Assembly: GCA_963704825.1 (NCBI GenBank)
Contig: CAVPHV010000014.1
Coordinates: 124,001-188,000, forward strand
Reading direction: 5' to 3'
DNA length: 64,000 nucleotides
Source: CAVPHV01 sp963704825
GTDB taxonomy: Bacteria > Actinomycetota > Acidimicrobiia > Spongiisociales > UBA5794
The translations under genes were made by a program, and so were the position numbers. The stretch's first letter is position 1, and every line of letters begins with the position of its first letter. The notes beneath the pieces were generated by a model. The model was given only the letters and a program-made list of their open reading frames with translations, made no database searches and was not told the origin of the DNA. This document shows, in pieces, positions 17,409-26,949 of this stretch.

Positions 17409-18350
17409 CTATTCGTCGACGACGATGCCGCCGACGGAGTCGCGCATCAGGTCGGGTTCGACGTAGATCGGTGTGGCGTGAGGCACCTGCTCGCGGATCC
17501 GCCGTTCGACGTCGTTGACAACATCTGCCAGGGCCGTCAAGTCGAGTGAATGATCAAACGCCAGTTTGGTGGCCACCAAGAGCTGATCGGGCCCGAGGTA
17601 CTGGGTGCGGAGATGAATGACGTAGTCGACATGCGGGGTCTGTTCGATTGCCGCCTGGATCTTGGCATACTCCTTGGGTCCGGCGCCTTCGCCGATCAGG
17701 AGGCCCTTCATCTCGATGGCGAGGATGATGGCGATCACGCCGAGCAAGGCCCCGATCAACACGGTCCCGACGCCGTCCCAGCTGGAGTCTCCGGTGACGA
17801 CGGACAACGAGATGGCGCCGAGGGCGAGCACAAGGCCGATGAGCGCTCCAAAGTCCTCCATCAGCACCACGGGTAGCTCCGGTACACGGGAGGTGCGAAT
17901 GAATTGCCACCAACTCCGGTCACCCTTGAGCGGTTGGGACTCCTTCATCGCGGTCCGGAACGACCAGCCCTCGAGCAGGAGGCCGAGCAGGAGGATGCCG
18001 ACCGCCACCCAGGCCGACTCGATCTCGTGGGGATGGAGCAGCTTCTCGATGCCTTCGTAGATGGCGAAGACGGCGCCGAGGGTGAACAGAACCAGGGACA
18101 CGATGAACGACCAGAAGTAGCGCTCCCGCCCGTAGCCGAACTGGAACATCGCGTCGGCCTCGCGCCGCGACCGTACCCCACCCATCCACAGCAGGCCTTG
18201 GTTGGCGGTGTCGGCGACCGAGTGAATGCTCTCGGCCAGCATCGACGACGACCGGGTGATCAGAAAGCCGGCGAACTTGGCGATGGCGATGCCGAGGTTC
18301 GCCAAGAACGCGGCGATGATCGCCTTTGAACCGTGGGAGCCACCTGCCAT
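17409..18350 (-). CDS. Cation diffusion facilitator (zinc/divalent metal exporter)
   Basis: CDF/SLC30 transporter of 313 residues with six predicted membrane segments. Metal-site residues occur in ESIHSVADTANQ (TM2) and LMEDFGALIG (TM5), and a C-terminal cytoplasmic domain ends the protein. It follows a Fur/Zur-type regulator by 39 bases on the same strand, so Zn(II) is the most likely substrate. The Ser-His in TM2 rather than the canonical HxxxD leaves specificity open. Confidence 0.88.
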   Translation of the reverse strand: MAGGSHGSKAIIAAFLANLGIAIAKFAGFLITRSSSMLAESIHSVADTANQGLLWMGGVRSRREADAMFQFGYGRERYFWSFIVSLVLFTLGAVFAIYEGIEKLLHPHEIESAWVAVGILLLGLLLEGWSFRTAMKESQPLKGDRSWWQFIRTSRVPELPVVLMEDFGALIGLVLALGAISLSVVTGDSSWDGVGTVLIGALLGVIAIILAIEMKGLLIGEGAGPKEYAKIQAAIEQTPHVDYVIHLRTQYLGPDQLLVATKLAFDHSLDLTALADVVNDVERRIREQVPHATPIYVEPDLMRDSVGGIVVDE

Positions 18351-18389
18351 GGGCCAGGAGCCTACCGCTCCATTCGGCTGGGGGCGTCG

Positions 18390-18830
18390 TCAGTCGGCCG
18401 GTGCGGCGCACGCCGCGCAGCGCCCGGAGAGGGCGAAGTGGCCGGGGTCGACGACGAACCCCGTTCTGGCGCGAATGTCGGCGGCCCAGGCATCGATCGC
18501 CGTGCCGGGAACGGCCACCGTCTTGCCGCACATATCGCACACGAAATGCTGGTGTCGTCCTTCTGCAGACAGGTGATACACCGCGGGCCGATGGCCGAGG
18601 TGGGTGTGGGAGAGCAACCCGATTTCCTCGAGAGCATCGAGGGTCCGATACACCGTCGACTGGTCGACCGGGATGTCGACCTCGGCGGCGACCATGGCAT
18701 GGATGGTCGGGGCGTCGAGGTGCTCGTCGTGGGATCGGGCCAGCACCTCGCAGATGGCTCGGCGCGGCTCGGTGACACGCATGCCGTGCTCTCTCAGAGC
18801 TTCGGTGAGGTCATCGGACGTGATGTGCAC
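18390..18830 (-). CDS. Fur-family metalloregulator, probably Zur
   Basis: 146 residues: winged-helix N-terminus (RVTEPRRAICEVL, DQSTVYRTLDALEEIGLL) and a dimer domain with HQHFVCDMCG and a C-terminal CAAC pair for structural zinc. The downstream gene is a divalent cation exporter, favouring zinc sensing. If so, it would be unusual for a repressor of uptake to sit with an exporter, so it may control other targets. Confidence 0.88.
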   Translation of the reverse strand: MHITSDDLTEALREHGMRVTEPRRAICEVLARSHDEHLDAPTIHAMVAAEVDIPVDQSTVYRTLDALEEIGLLSHTHLGHRPAVYHLSAEGRHQHFVCDMCGKTVAVPGTAIDAWAADIRARTGFVVDPGHFALSGRCAACAAPAD

Positions 18831-18963
18831 GATGCCAAGGGTAGACAGCGGAGGTAGAGACTTGGGTCCGGTCCGACGCCGCCGTGCTCTGGGTGGGATT
18901 GGCCTCTCAACCCGTTGCGCCCGTTACCATCGACGCCGCAGCGACCGAGGCAGGGATTGAGGC

Positions 18964-19839
18964 ATGGCGCGACGAACCAGCGTTGATCTGCTCCGCTTGA
19001 ACGTCGACCTCGCGTGGGGCGGCGGCGAGCGGCTGGCTGGTCTCGTCGGAAGTCCGTTGCGCGACTTCATCGTTCCCCAAGGGGACGGGTCGATGCCGGT
19101 CATCACCATCCCGGGATTCCTATCCGGCGAGTACAACCTCAAGCGGCTCAATCGGTTCTTGACAACGCACGGCGTTCCGGCGGCATCGTGGGGACGAGGT
19201 CGAAATCTCGGTCCGCGGGACAAGTCACTCTTCGAACATGTCGAGGAAATGGAAGAGGAACTCGGCGCCGCGATTCGCGACACCGCCCAGCGGTTCGAGC
19301 ACCGGGTTGCCCTCGTCGGTCAGAGCCTCGGAGGGGTGTACGCCCGGGAGTTGGGCCGGCGCCTCCCCGACTGTGTTGACCGGGTGATCACGCTCGGGTC
19401 GCCGGCGATGCACCCCGATCGGCTCGACGAACTCAACCAGTTCATGCGCTACCTCGGCCGCCGAGTCTCAGGTCGGAGGCTGGCAGAGTTGTCGTCGCAG
19501 AAGGGCTCGATGCACTGGGAGGAAGACGACCCGCCACTGCCCTACGTCGCGATCTACAGCCCAACGGACCGGCTGGTGCCACCGTCGTTGGCTTCGATTC
19601 CTCAGGAGATCGTCGACCACGCCGCACCACGGTGTCCCCGCGAGAACATCCGAATCGTGTGTTCGCACTCAGGGATGAGCGTCAACCCGTTTGTCATCCT
19701 CGCGGTCCTCGACCGTCTCGTGCAGGACCACGACGACTGGTTCCCGTTCGACCCGGGCCGCTACTTCCGCGGGGCGATGAGCCACTGGCCTACGCCGTAT
19801 GCGCATCAAGAGCAGAGGAATGTGCTCGGGGCGGGTTGA
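18964..19839 (+). CDS. Alpha/beta hydrolase, lipase-like
   Basis: 291 residues: oxyanion strand VITIPGFLSGEYNL, nucleophile elbow LVGQSLGGVYAREL, acid in YSPTDRLVPP and His in CSHSGMSVNP. Resembles lipase class 2/PGAP1-like serine hydrolases. No signal peptide, so probably cytoplasmic. Isolated gene; substrate unknown. Confidence 0.8.
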   Translation: MARRTSVDLLRLNVDLAWGGGERLAGLVGSPLRDFIVPQGDGSMPVITIPGFLSGEYNLKRLNRFLTTHGVPAASWGRGRNLGPRDKSLFEHVEEMEEELGAAIRDTAQRFEHRVALVGQSLGGVYARELGRRLPDCVDRVITLGSPAMHPDRLDELNQFMRYLGRRVSGRRLAELSSQKGSMHWEEDDPPLPYVAIYSPTDRLVPPSLASIPQEIVDHAAPRCPRENIRIVCSHSGMSVNPFVILAVLDRLVQDHDDWFPFDPGRYFRGAMSHWPTPYAHQEQRNVLGAG

Positions 19840-19863
19840 GAGCCGGAGCCTGGCGACATACGA

Positions 19864-20253
19864 CTAGCCGTGAACCGAGGTGGGCTCCACGACAACATTG
19901 AGTCGAACCTCGCCCGGCTGGGCCCACGGATAGGGGAACTTGCCGGTGTACTTCTCAGCGAGTTCATCGATCAGCCACGTGCCGTCGTTGGCCAGTTCAG
20001 TCACGCTGCCGCGGATGGTGATGTTGCGGTAGTCGTTGTCGACCGGGGTGAGCGACAGGTGGACGCGCGGATCGTTGCGGAGGTTGCGCGCCTTGGCCCG
20101 ACCTTCGGCAGTGCTGAATCGCAGCAGATCGCCGTCGCGCTTGATCCAGACGACCGACACCTGCGGTGAGCCGTCGGGGTTGAGAGTGCCGACGTGCACG
20201 AACACCGGGGTGTCGAGGATTTCCTTGACGTCGTCGGGGAGTGGAGCACCCAT
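19864..20253 (-). CDS. PPOX-class F420-dependent flavin/deazaflavin enzyme
   Basis: 129-residue split-barrel protein of the pyridoxamine 5'-phosphate oxidase-like family: VFVHVGTLNPDGSPQVSVVW, a basic cofactor loop in AEGRAKARNLRNDPRVHLSL (split), and a C-terminal strand. Actinobacterial members often use F420; cofactor is not provable here. ATG 20253 gives MGAPLPDD, the typical start; the frame extends upstream to 20394 without support. Confidence 0.85.
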   Translation of the reverse strand: MGAPLPDDVKEILDTPVFVHVGTLNPDGSPQVSVVWIKRDGDLLRFSTAEGRAKARNLRNDPRVHLSLTPVDNDYRNITIRGSVTELANDGTWLIDELAEKYTGKFPYPWAQPGEVRLNVVVEPTSVHG

Positions 20254-20332
20254 TGATTGGCCCTTCTGTGGATCGAGGAAGGGACGATACCGATGCCCCG
20301 TACACTGCGAGAGGTCGAGGCCGAGGAGGCTC

Positions 20333-21109
20333 ATGGAAACCGGATTGGCTGGGAAGGGTGTACTCGTCACGGGCGGGGCCGGTGGCATCGGCACCGCCGT
20401 CTCGCGGGCGTTTGCGGCTGAGGGCGCTCGGGTCGCCGTTCACTACCGGACGTCTCGTGATGCTGCGGTAGCGTTGGCGGCCGAGATCAACGGGGTGGCG
20501 CTCGATGCCGACCTGACCGTCGAGGCCGAGGCGGATCGTTTGGTGCCCCGCGCCATCGAAGCACTCGGTCGGCTCGACGTGTGTGTTGCCAACGCCGGAG
20601 CGTGGCCGCCGGGCGATCTTCCGCTGTGGAACCTGCCGCTGGATCGCTGGCGGGCGACCCTCGACGCCAACCTCACTGCGACGTTCCTGACGGTTCGCTC
20701 GTTCCTGCGGCATGCCACCTCGACGGGAGTTGGGTCGGTCGTCATGATCGGCTCGACCGCAGGCATCTTCGGCGAAGCCGGCCACGCCGACTACGCCGCC
20801 GCCAAGGGAGCGATCATCACCGGTCTGCTGCTGAGCGCCAAGAACGAGGCCGCTCGGATCGGTCCCGGGGTGCGCATCAACGCCGTCTCGCCGGGATGGA
20901 CCGTCACCCCGATGATCGGCGAAAAGGGCCTTGACGATGACGAGGTCGCGAGGATCACCGCCACGATGGCCCTCAAGAAACTCGGCCGCCCCGAGGACGT
21001 TGCCGCCGCGGTCGTCGCGTTGGCCTCGGACGAAGTCTCCGGCCACGTGACCGGCCAGGTCGTGACCGTCGCCGGCGGTATGGAAGGCCGGATCATCGCA
21101 ACCGATTGA
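20333..21109 (+). CDS. Short-chain dehydrogenase/reductase
   Basis: 258-residue Rossmann-fold NAD(P) oxidoreductase: cofactor motif TGGAGGIG, NAG motif (VCVANAG), catalytic Ser in MIGSTAG and YAAAK with Tyr/Lys, then NAVSPGWTVTPM. GAGGAGGC precedes ATG 20333. Arg/His in the region after strand 2 (HYRTSRD) suggests NADP preference. Substrate unknown. Confidence 0.9.
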   Translation: METGLAGKGVLVTGGAGGIGTAVSRAFAAEGARVAVHYRTSRDAAVALAAEINGVALDADLTVEAEADRLVPRAIEALGRLDVCVANAGAWPPGDLPLWNLPLDRWRATLDANLTATFLTVRSFLRHATSTGVGSVVMIGSTAGIFGEAGHADYAAAKGAIITGLLLSAKNEAARIGPGVRINAVSPGWTVTPMIGEKGLDDDEVARITATMALKKLGRPEDVAAAVVALASDEVSGHVTGQVVTVAGGMEGRIIATD

Positions 21110-21405
21110 GGCGGTCAGACGACGGCGGTCACGCTGGAGCGGTGACCAGAGATATCGGCCGCGTCCTCCCTGTGGGCACTTTGGACCGAACAATATGGAC
21201 TCTCGGGTGATGGGGGGCAAGTCGGCGGGGATCGACCTACCGGCGGGGAGTCGGAATCCTGGTGCTTGCCATGGGATCTCCGGGAGCGCCTGGCCGAGTG
21301 GGAGCGGTCCGCACCCGAACGCACGAGACCAGTCGCCGGGTCGACGAACGTGGCCGCGCCTATGCTCGGCGGGTCATTGTTGCCAGCGAGCCCGAAGGGG
21401 ATGCG

Positions 21406-22162
21406 ATGAGCACGGAGAACTACGAGATCATGATGGCCGTGTTCCCCACCGAGGACGGGGCCCAAGGCGCCGGCGACGCGCTGGACGAGATGGCCAAGAC
21501 CGACGCCATCCAGATCGTCGATGCGGCCATCCTGGTGCGCGACGCGGCAAGGCAAGACCTCGGTTGAACAGCACTCGCTGCCCAGCGTCGGGAAGGGCGC
21601 CAAGTGGGGCGCCATCATCGGCGGCGTTGTCGGGCTCATCTTTCCGCCCAGCATCATCGGCACAGCCGCGCTCGGCGCTGGGATCGGTGCCGGCAGTGCC
21701 GCCCTCGCCGATTGGGCTCTGAAGTCCGATGACCTGAAGGAAGCCGCCGAGCAACTTGCGCCCGGGACGTCGGCCTTTGTCGCCGTTGTCGAGAACACCT
21801 GGGTTGAGAAGGTCAACACCGCCATGGCCGGCTACTCCAAGCTCAGCGAGCATGCCCTCGACGCCGACGCAGCGGTGCGCCTTGGCGTCATCACCGATGA
21901 CGACGGCAACGTGGTCGAGTACGGCGTGGCGACGGCCGTCGACTCAGACACCGGCGAACGGGTCGTGGCCGGGACGATGACGGCCGCAGATTCCGCCACC
22001 GGCGATGTTGTGTCGGTTGGTGGTGCAGTTGATGCGGATCCGACCACCGGCCATGTGACCGCAGGCGAGTACGTGGCGACCGGCAACGTGGCCGACGGCG
22101 ACGACGATGACGACGCTAGCGCCAGCGACGACAGCCATACCGGCACACCCGACGCCACCTGA
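21406..22162 (+). pseudogene. DUF1269-like membrane protein split by an apparent frameshift
   Basis: The N-terminal part (ATG 21406, MSTENYEIMMAVFP, to stop 21567) and the C-terminal part (open to 22162, with GKGAKWGAIIGGVVGLIFPP and a glycine-rich membrane hairpin) join into one DUF1269-type protein if one base is added near 21545-21553, where frame 1 reads DAAILVRDA and frame 2 continues RQGKTSVEQHSLP. The C-terminal domain has repeated GTM/GDV-type strands and an acidic tail. It may be a sequence error, a real inactivation or programmed slippage. Confidence 0.7.
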
Positions 22163-22277
22163 GGCGAATCAAACGGTCCGTGGCGGTGCGCCCCCGGGCG
22201 CACCGCTCGCGTCTCAGAGCTCGTAGTCCCACTCGCCGCCATGGGACCATCTCTTTCGCGCCCATAGACTGCCCGCG

Positions 22278-23462
22278 ATGAGCATCGATATCCAGAAGAT
22301 GCGCTCCGAGACACCCGGCTGCGCCCATGTCATTCACTTGAACAATGCCGGTTGCTCGCTGCCGCCCCAAGTGGTGCTGGATGCCACCGTAGGCTTTCTC
22401 GAGGACGAGGCCACGGCCGGTGGCTACGAGACGGCCGAAGCCCGCTGGGACGACCTCGAAGCCATCTACGCATCGGCCGCCGGACTGCTTGGGGCCGAGC
22501 CGGGCGAGATCGCAGTCACCGACAGCGCCACCCGAGCTTGGGACATCGCCTTTGCCTCGCTGCAACTGGGCGAAGGCGACCGCATCCTCACAACGACGAG
22601 TGAATACGGGGCCAACTACATCGCCTACCTGCAACTGGCACAGCGCGACGGCGTCGCGATCGATGTCGTCCCCGACACCGCGACGGGCGAGATCGACGTT
22701 GCCGCTCTCGCCGACATGATCGACGACCGGGTCAGGCTGATCTCGATCAACCACATCCCGACCAACGGTGGTTTGGTCAACCCCGCCGCAGCGGTGGGGA
22801 GAGTGGCCAACTCGGCCGGCATCCCTTACCTGCTCGATGCTTGTCAATCGGTCGGCCAGCTTCCCGTCGACGTCAGGGATATTGGATGTGACTATCTCTC
22901 TGTGACCGGCCGCAAGTTCCTGCGCGGCCCTCGCGGCACCGGCCTGCTGTACATGCGGCGAGAGATCCTCGAGACCCTCGAACCCGCCGTGCTCGACCTG
23001 TGGGGCGCCACGTGGGTCGCCGCCGATCGCTACGAGGTACGTCCGGATGCCCGGAGGTTTGAACTCTGGGAAATGAACCTGGCCGCCAAGCTCGGGCTGC
23101 GGACTGCGATCGACTACGCCGCGGCGGTTGGCCTGGAGGCGATTTGGGATCGCGTACGGTCGTTGGGGGCGGGGTTGCGGCAACGGCTGCGGGCGATCGG
23201 TGGGGTCACCGTCCACGACGTCGGCTCAGTCCAGGGAGCGATCGTCACCTTCACCGTCGATGGGTACACCCCCGCTGAGGTCAAGGAGGCGCTGCGGCGA
23301 GCCGGGATCAACGTGTCGACGGTTGCGCCGGGTTCGGCTCGGCTCGACATGGAGGGCCGTGGGTTGGAGGGTCTGGTCCGCGCCTCGGTGCACTACTTCA
23401 ACACCGACGCGGAGCTCGACGCCTGTACTGCAGTCGTCGCCGACCTGGTCACACCCTCTTAG
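22278..23462 (+). CDS. Class V aminotransferase-fold PLP enzyme
   Basis: 394 residues of the cysteine desulfurase/isopenicillin epimerase/EgtE superfamily. LNNAGCSLPP opening, EYGANY, DACQSVGQLP (PLP pyridine Asp) and the PLP-lysine in SVTGRKFLRGPRGTG are visible. The active-site Cys loop of IscS/SufS desulfurases is absent, so it is more likely a lyase or epimerase of the EgtE kind. No ergothioneine genes adjoin it, so function is open. Confidence 0.82.
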   Translation: MSIDIQKMRSETPGCAHVIHLNNAGCSLPPQVVLDATVGFLEDEATAGGYETAEARWDDLEAIYASAAGLLGAEPGEIAVTDSATRAWDIAFASLQLGEGDRILTTTSEYGANYIAYLQLAQRDGVAIDVVPDTATGEIDVAALADMIDDRVRLISINHIPTNGGLVNPAAAVGRVANSAGIPYLLDACQSVGQLPVDVRDIGCDYLSVTGRKFLRGPRGTGLLYMRREILETLEPAVLDLWGATWVAADRYEVRPDARRFELWEMNLAAKLGLRTAIDYAAAVGLEAIWDRVRSLGAGLRQRLRAIGGVTVHDVGSVQGAIVTFTVDGYTPAEVKEALRRAGINVSTVAPGSARLDMEGRGLEGLVRASVHYFNTDAELDACTAVVADLVTPS

Positions 23463-24475
23463 GAGGGGAAGGGATCGCCGTTGATGAAGGCGGTGAGCAC
23501 CTCGTCGGCGTCTGGCTGCACCATGATCACGTAGGACCGTCCGCCCTCACTGTGGTTCTTCACCGGCAAGGTTGCGGTGTGGATGCTCGATCGGTTCAGG
23601 CTCAGCGCCGAGCGGCCCAGATCCAGGATCACGCCCGCGCTCAGTCCCTCATCAGCCCGAATCTGCTCGGCGAACGTCGAGGCGAACCTCGGCGCGTTGA
23701 ACGCGCTCGACGGTGAGGACGCCTGGTCGAACACGGCGAGCAGGAGGGCCTGTTGCCTGCCGGTGCGGCCGATGTCACCGCTGCCGTCGGTGTCCCACGA
23801 ACCGTCGCAGTTCTCCTGATAGCTGCGGGACCGGACGTAGGCGACGGCCATTTCGCCGTCGAGCGTTTGTTTCCCGGCATCAGCCACAAACCCAGACTTC
23901 GTGTCGCGTGCCGCACACTCGAAGTCGATCTCGACACCGCCCAACGAGTCGACCACTGCGGCGAAGCCGACGAAGTCGATCTCGACGTAGTTGTTGACCG
24001 CGACACCGGTGACGTCTTGCACCGTCTCGACCAGCAGGTCGGGGCCACCGATGACGTAGGCGGTGTTGATACGGTTGGTCGGGGCATCGTCGAAGTCGAC
24101 CTTGAGGTCCCGGGGAATCGAGAGGAGTTGGGCACCCTCACCGGGAACGAAATGGACGAGCATGATGACGTCGGTGCGTGACCCGCTGAAATTGCCGAAA
24201 TTCTCGAAATCATCGGGCAGGTTCTCGCGGGAGTCGGTCCCGACCATGAGGATGTTGCGGGGTCCGCCCTCCGCCGCTTGGAGCGAAGTGAGCTCGCTGG
24301 CAGGAATCCGCTCGATCTTGGAGTCGGTCCACCAGACGAAGGCGACCGCGGCAAACACCAAGAGCACGGCGAAGATCAGGATGGCGAGCACGATGCGCAG
24401 CGCCCATTTGCGCCCGGTCCGCTTGGGGGCGGGAGCCGGCGGTTCGGGGCGTACCGGGATTTCGGTGGTGACCAA
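23459..24475 (-). CDS. LytR-CpsA-Psr (LCP) family cell-wall glycopolymer ligase
   Basis: Type II membrane protein: short Pro-rich cytoplasmic N-terminus, one membrane segment (about residues 24-48), extracytoplasmic LCP domain with NILMVGTDSRE, SRTDVIMLVHF, LSIPRDL and NAYVIGG-like NTAYVIGGP, carrying the Asp/Arg residues for pyrophosphate binding. Transfers undecaprenyl-linked polymers onto peptidoglycan in characterised members. TTG 24475 is preferred because GGGAG lies upstream; the frame beyond is antisense to ilvD. 338 residues. Confidence 0.88.
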   Translation of the reverse strand: MVTTEIPVRPEPPAPAPKRTGRKWALRIVLAILIFAVLLVFAAVAFVWWTDSKIERIPASELTSLQAAEGGPRNILMVGTDSRENLPDDFENFGNFSGSRTDVIMLVHFVPGEGAQLLSIPRDLKVDFDDAPTNRINTAYVIGGPDLLVETVQDVTGVAVNNYVEIDFVGFAAVVDSLGGVEIDFECAARDTKSGFVADAGKQTLDGEMAVAYVRSRSYQENCDGSWDTDGSGDIGRTGRQQALLLAVFDQASSPSSAFNAPRFASTFAEQIRADEGLSAGVILDLGRSALSLNRSSIHTATLPVKNHSEGGRSYVIMVQPDADEVLTAFINGDPFPS

Positions 24476-24590
24476 GGAAGAACTCCCAGAAGTTGGGGTG
24501 CGGGGGTAATCCCGCAGTCTACCGGCGTTCGGCGCTATGGGAGCGTTGTGGCCCGGGTGGAACTTGACGATGGGCGAGTACGCTGGCGCG

Positions 24591-26261
24591 ATGACTGAGC
24601 TCAAGATCCACTCCCAGGACGTCTCCGAAGGACCCAATCGCTCCGGTGCCCGCGCCATGCTGCGCGCCGTCGGCCTCACCGATGAGGATTTCACGAAACC
24701 CCAGGTCGGTGTGGTGTCTGCCGGCAACGAGGTCACGCCCTGCAACCTGACCGGGCCCAAGCTCAGCGAGTTTGCCAAAGCCGGGGTGCGCGACTCCGGG
24801 GGAGTTGGCCTCATCTTCACGACGATTGCCGTCTCTGATGGCATCTCGATGGGCCACGAGGGGATGCGGGCATCGCTCGTGTCACGCGAGGTGATTGCCG
24901 ATTCGGTCGAGTTGGTGATGCACGGTGAGCGCTTCGACGGCATGGTGTCGATCGCCGGCTGTGACAAGTCGCTGCCCGGGATGCTGATGGCCGCAGCCCG
25001 CCACAATCTGCCATCGGTGTTCCTGTACGGAGGTTCGAGCCTTCCGGGGAACTACCGGGGCAAGGACATCTCCATCGTTGACGTGTTCGAAGGCATTGGG
25101 GCGCTCACCGAAGGCAAGATGGACGAGGTCGAGTTGGGAGAGATCGAGCGTGCCGCCTGCCCGGGGGCGGGCTCATGCGCCGGAATGTTCACCGCCAACA
25201 CGATGGCTTCCGTTGGTGAGGCGCTCGGCATGTCACTGCCCGGCAGCGCCTCGGTACCCGCCGTCGACGATCGCCTCAACGACTACGCCGACGCCTCAGG
25301 CCGTGCCGTCATGGCGATGTTGGAGACCCGGCTGCGGCCGCGGGACATCATGACCCGCGAGGCCTTTGAGAATGCGGTGACCACGGTGATGGCGCTCGGC
25401 GGGTCGACCAACGCCGTGCTGCACCTGCTTGCCATCGCCCATGAGGCGGGCGTCGACTTCACACTCGAGGACTTCGACGAGATCAGCCGGCGCACCCCGC
25501 ACCTCGGCGACCTCCGTCCGTTCGGGAAGTACCACATGGTCGACCTCGACCGCATCGGTGGCGTGCCGGTCGTCCTGCGAGTCTTGCTCGACGCCGGTCT
25601 GCTGCATGGTGATGTGATGACGGTCACCGGCAAGACGATGGCCGAGAACCTGGCCGACGTCGTCGTGCCGACGAACCAGGATGTGCTGCGGCCCATCACC
25701 GATCCATTGGCCGCCCAAGGCGGGATCGCCATCTTGCGCGGCTCGCTGTCGCCCGGAGGAGCGGTGGTCAAGATTGCCGGCATCGACCTCGACGTGTTCG
25801 AGGGCAAGGCCAGGGTCTTCAACGACGAGCAGCATGCACTCGACGCGCTGTACCAACACGAGATCGACCACGGCGACGTTGTCGTGATTCGTTATGAGGG
25901 GCCCAAGGGCGGCCCGGGGATGCGTGAGATGCTGGCGATCACCGCTGCCATCAAGGGAGCCGGGTTCGGCAAGACGGTGCTCCTCATCACCGACGGCCGG
26001 TTCTCCGGCGGCACCACCGGCCTGTGTATCGGCCATGTCGCCCCCGAAGCGGCCCACGGCGGGCCTTTGGCGCTGGTCGAGGAAGGTGACACGATCAGGG
26101 TCGATCTCCCGGCGCGCCGCCTCGACGTGCTCGTCGACGAGGACACCCTGGAACAGCGCCGCGTCGCCTGGGAGCCACATCCGCCCCGCTACACCAAGGG
26201 TGCTCTCGCCAAGTACGCCGCCCTCGTCGGCTCCGCCGAGAATGGAGCAGTCTGCGACTAG
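24591..26261 (+). CDS. ilvD: Dihydroxy-acid dehydratase
   Basis: Third step of branched-chain amino-acid synthesis, converting 2,3-dihydroxy-acids into 2-keto acids; Fe-S and Mg dependent. Cluster ligands lie in TPCN, AGCDKSLPGM and CPGAGSCAGMFTANTM; DGRFSGGTTGLCIGH near the C-terminus is the family signature. 556 residues, normal. ATG 24591 gives MTELKIHSQ; the earlier ATG 24570 and TTG 24537 are less likely. Confidence 0.95.
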   Translation: MTELKIHSQDVSEGPNRSGARAMLRAVGLTDEDFTKPQVGVVSAGNEVTPCNLTGPKLSEFAKAGVRDSGGVGLIFTTIAVSDGISMGHEGMRASLVSREVIADSVELVMHGERFDGMVSIAGCDKSLPGMLMAAARHNLPSVFLYGGSSLPGNYRGKDISIVDVFEGIGALTEGKMDEVELGEIERAACPGAGSCAGMFTANTMASVGEALGMSLPGSASVPAVDDRLNDYADASGRAVMAMLETRLRPRDIMTREAFENAVTTVMALGGSTNAVLHLLAIAHEAGVDFTLEDFDEISRRTPHLGDLRPFGKYHMVDLDRIGGVPVVLRVLLDAGLLHGDVMTVTGKTMAENLADVVVPTNQDVLRPITDPLAAQGGIAILRGSLSPGGAVVKIAGIDLDVFEGKARVFNDEQHALDALYQHEIDHGDVVVIRYEGPKGGPGMREMLAITAAIKGAGFGKTVLLITDGRFSGGTTGLCIGHVAPEAAHGGPLALVEEGDTIRVDLPARRLDVLVDEDTLEQRRVAWEPHPPRYTKGALAKYAALVGSAENGAVCD

Positions 26262-26308
26262 CGAGACCAAGCGGGGCCTTTCGGGTCCTTGCGTTGTGGG
26301 CGTCGCGG

Positions 26309-26401
26309 CCCCCTCCGAGCTTGTCGCTGGGCTCCTCGGCGCACTCCCCCGCCCGGTGGGTGAGGGAGGTGGGCGCCTGCCGAGCCAGCGCTCGGAGGGG
26401 G
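26309..26401. terminator. Long imperfect hairpin between convergent ilvD and a secreted-protein gene
   Basis: Outer arms CCCCCTCCGAGC and GCTCGGAGGGGG pair over 12 bp; further stems GCTGG/CCAGC (26326-26330 with 26385-26389) and CTCGGC/GCCGAG (26335-26340 with 26379-26384) continue inward. It occupies most of the convergent gap and probably ends transcription in both directions. It may also be a dispersed repeat. Confidence 0.45.
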
Positions 26402-26434
26402 CAACTCTTGCGAGTCCTTGATCCCCGCTGCTTG

Positions 26435-26818
26435 CTAGAACCTCGCCCTGGTCTGGCAGACTTCGCCGGTTGTCCGGTTGCGAGCTCGGACCTTCAATCG
26501 GTCGGCATCCGCGGTGTCGGTGAGAACCCGGCGTGCCTTGAAAGAACCGCTCGGTGCCTTCGTCATGCGCTTGCCGTCGAAGACGATGTCTCCGTTGAGG
26601 ACAAACCGGACCTTCCACTGGTCGCCGACGACGTTCTGGTCGACCTCGATCTTGACCTCCTTGCCGAGGTCTTCGTCGCTCAGCTTCAGCTTCCAGGTGC
26701 TCGACCCCGAGCAGCTACCTGTGGTGATGACGTCTCCGTCTTTCGCTATGACAGCCGTCGGCGCCAACAGAGCCATGACAACCAAACCGATTCCCATGAG
26801 TCGCATTACATTGCGCAT
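26435..26818 (-). CDS. Small secreted protein with signal peptide
   Basis: 127 residues. Signal peptide LMGIGLVVMALLAPTAVIAKD (about 7-26, likely cleavage after VIA), then a beta-rich domain with two cysteines (GSCSGSS and EVCQTR) that could form a disulfide. Repeated strands and basic residues suggest a small beta-sandwich. No family recognised. GAGGAGATC precedes the ATG. Confidence 0.7.
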   Translation of the reverse strand: MRNVMRLMGIGLVVMALLAPTAVIAKDGDVITTGSCSGSSTWKLKLSDEDLGKEVKIEVDQNVVGDQWKVRFVLNGDIVFDGKRMTKAPSGSFKARRVLTDTADADRLKVRARNRTTGEVCQTRARF

Positions 26819-26949
26819 CGGATCTCCTCCGCTCTAGGTGACTTGCGATGCAACTCTGCAGGAACCTGAGTCATCGGAGAGCAAACCGACGCGTAACGGT
26901 CGGCTAAGGATTGAAGTGGCGGCCGGGGTGCTGCGCTACGCTCTCGGCC

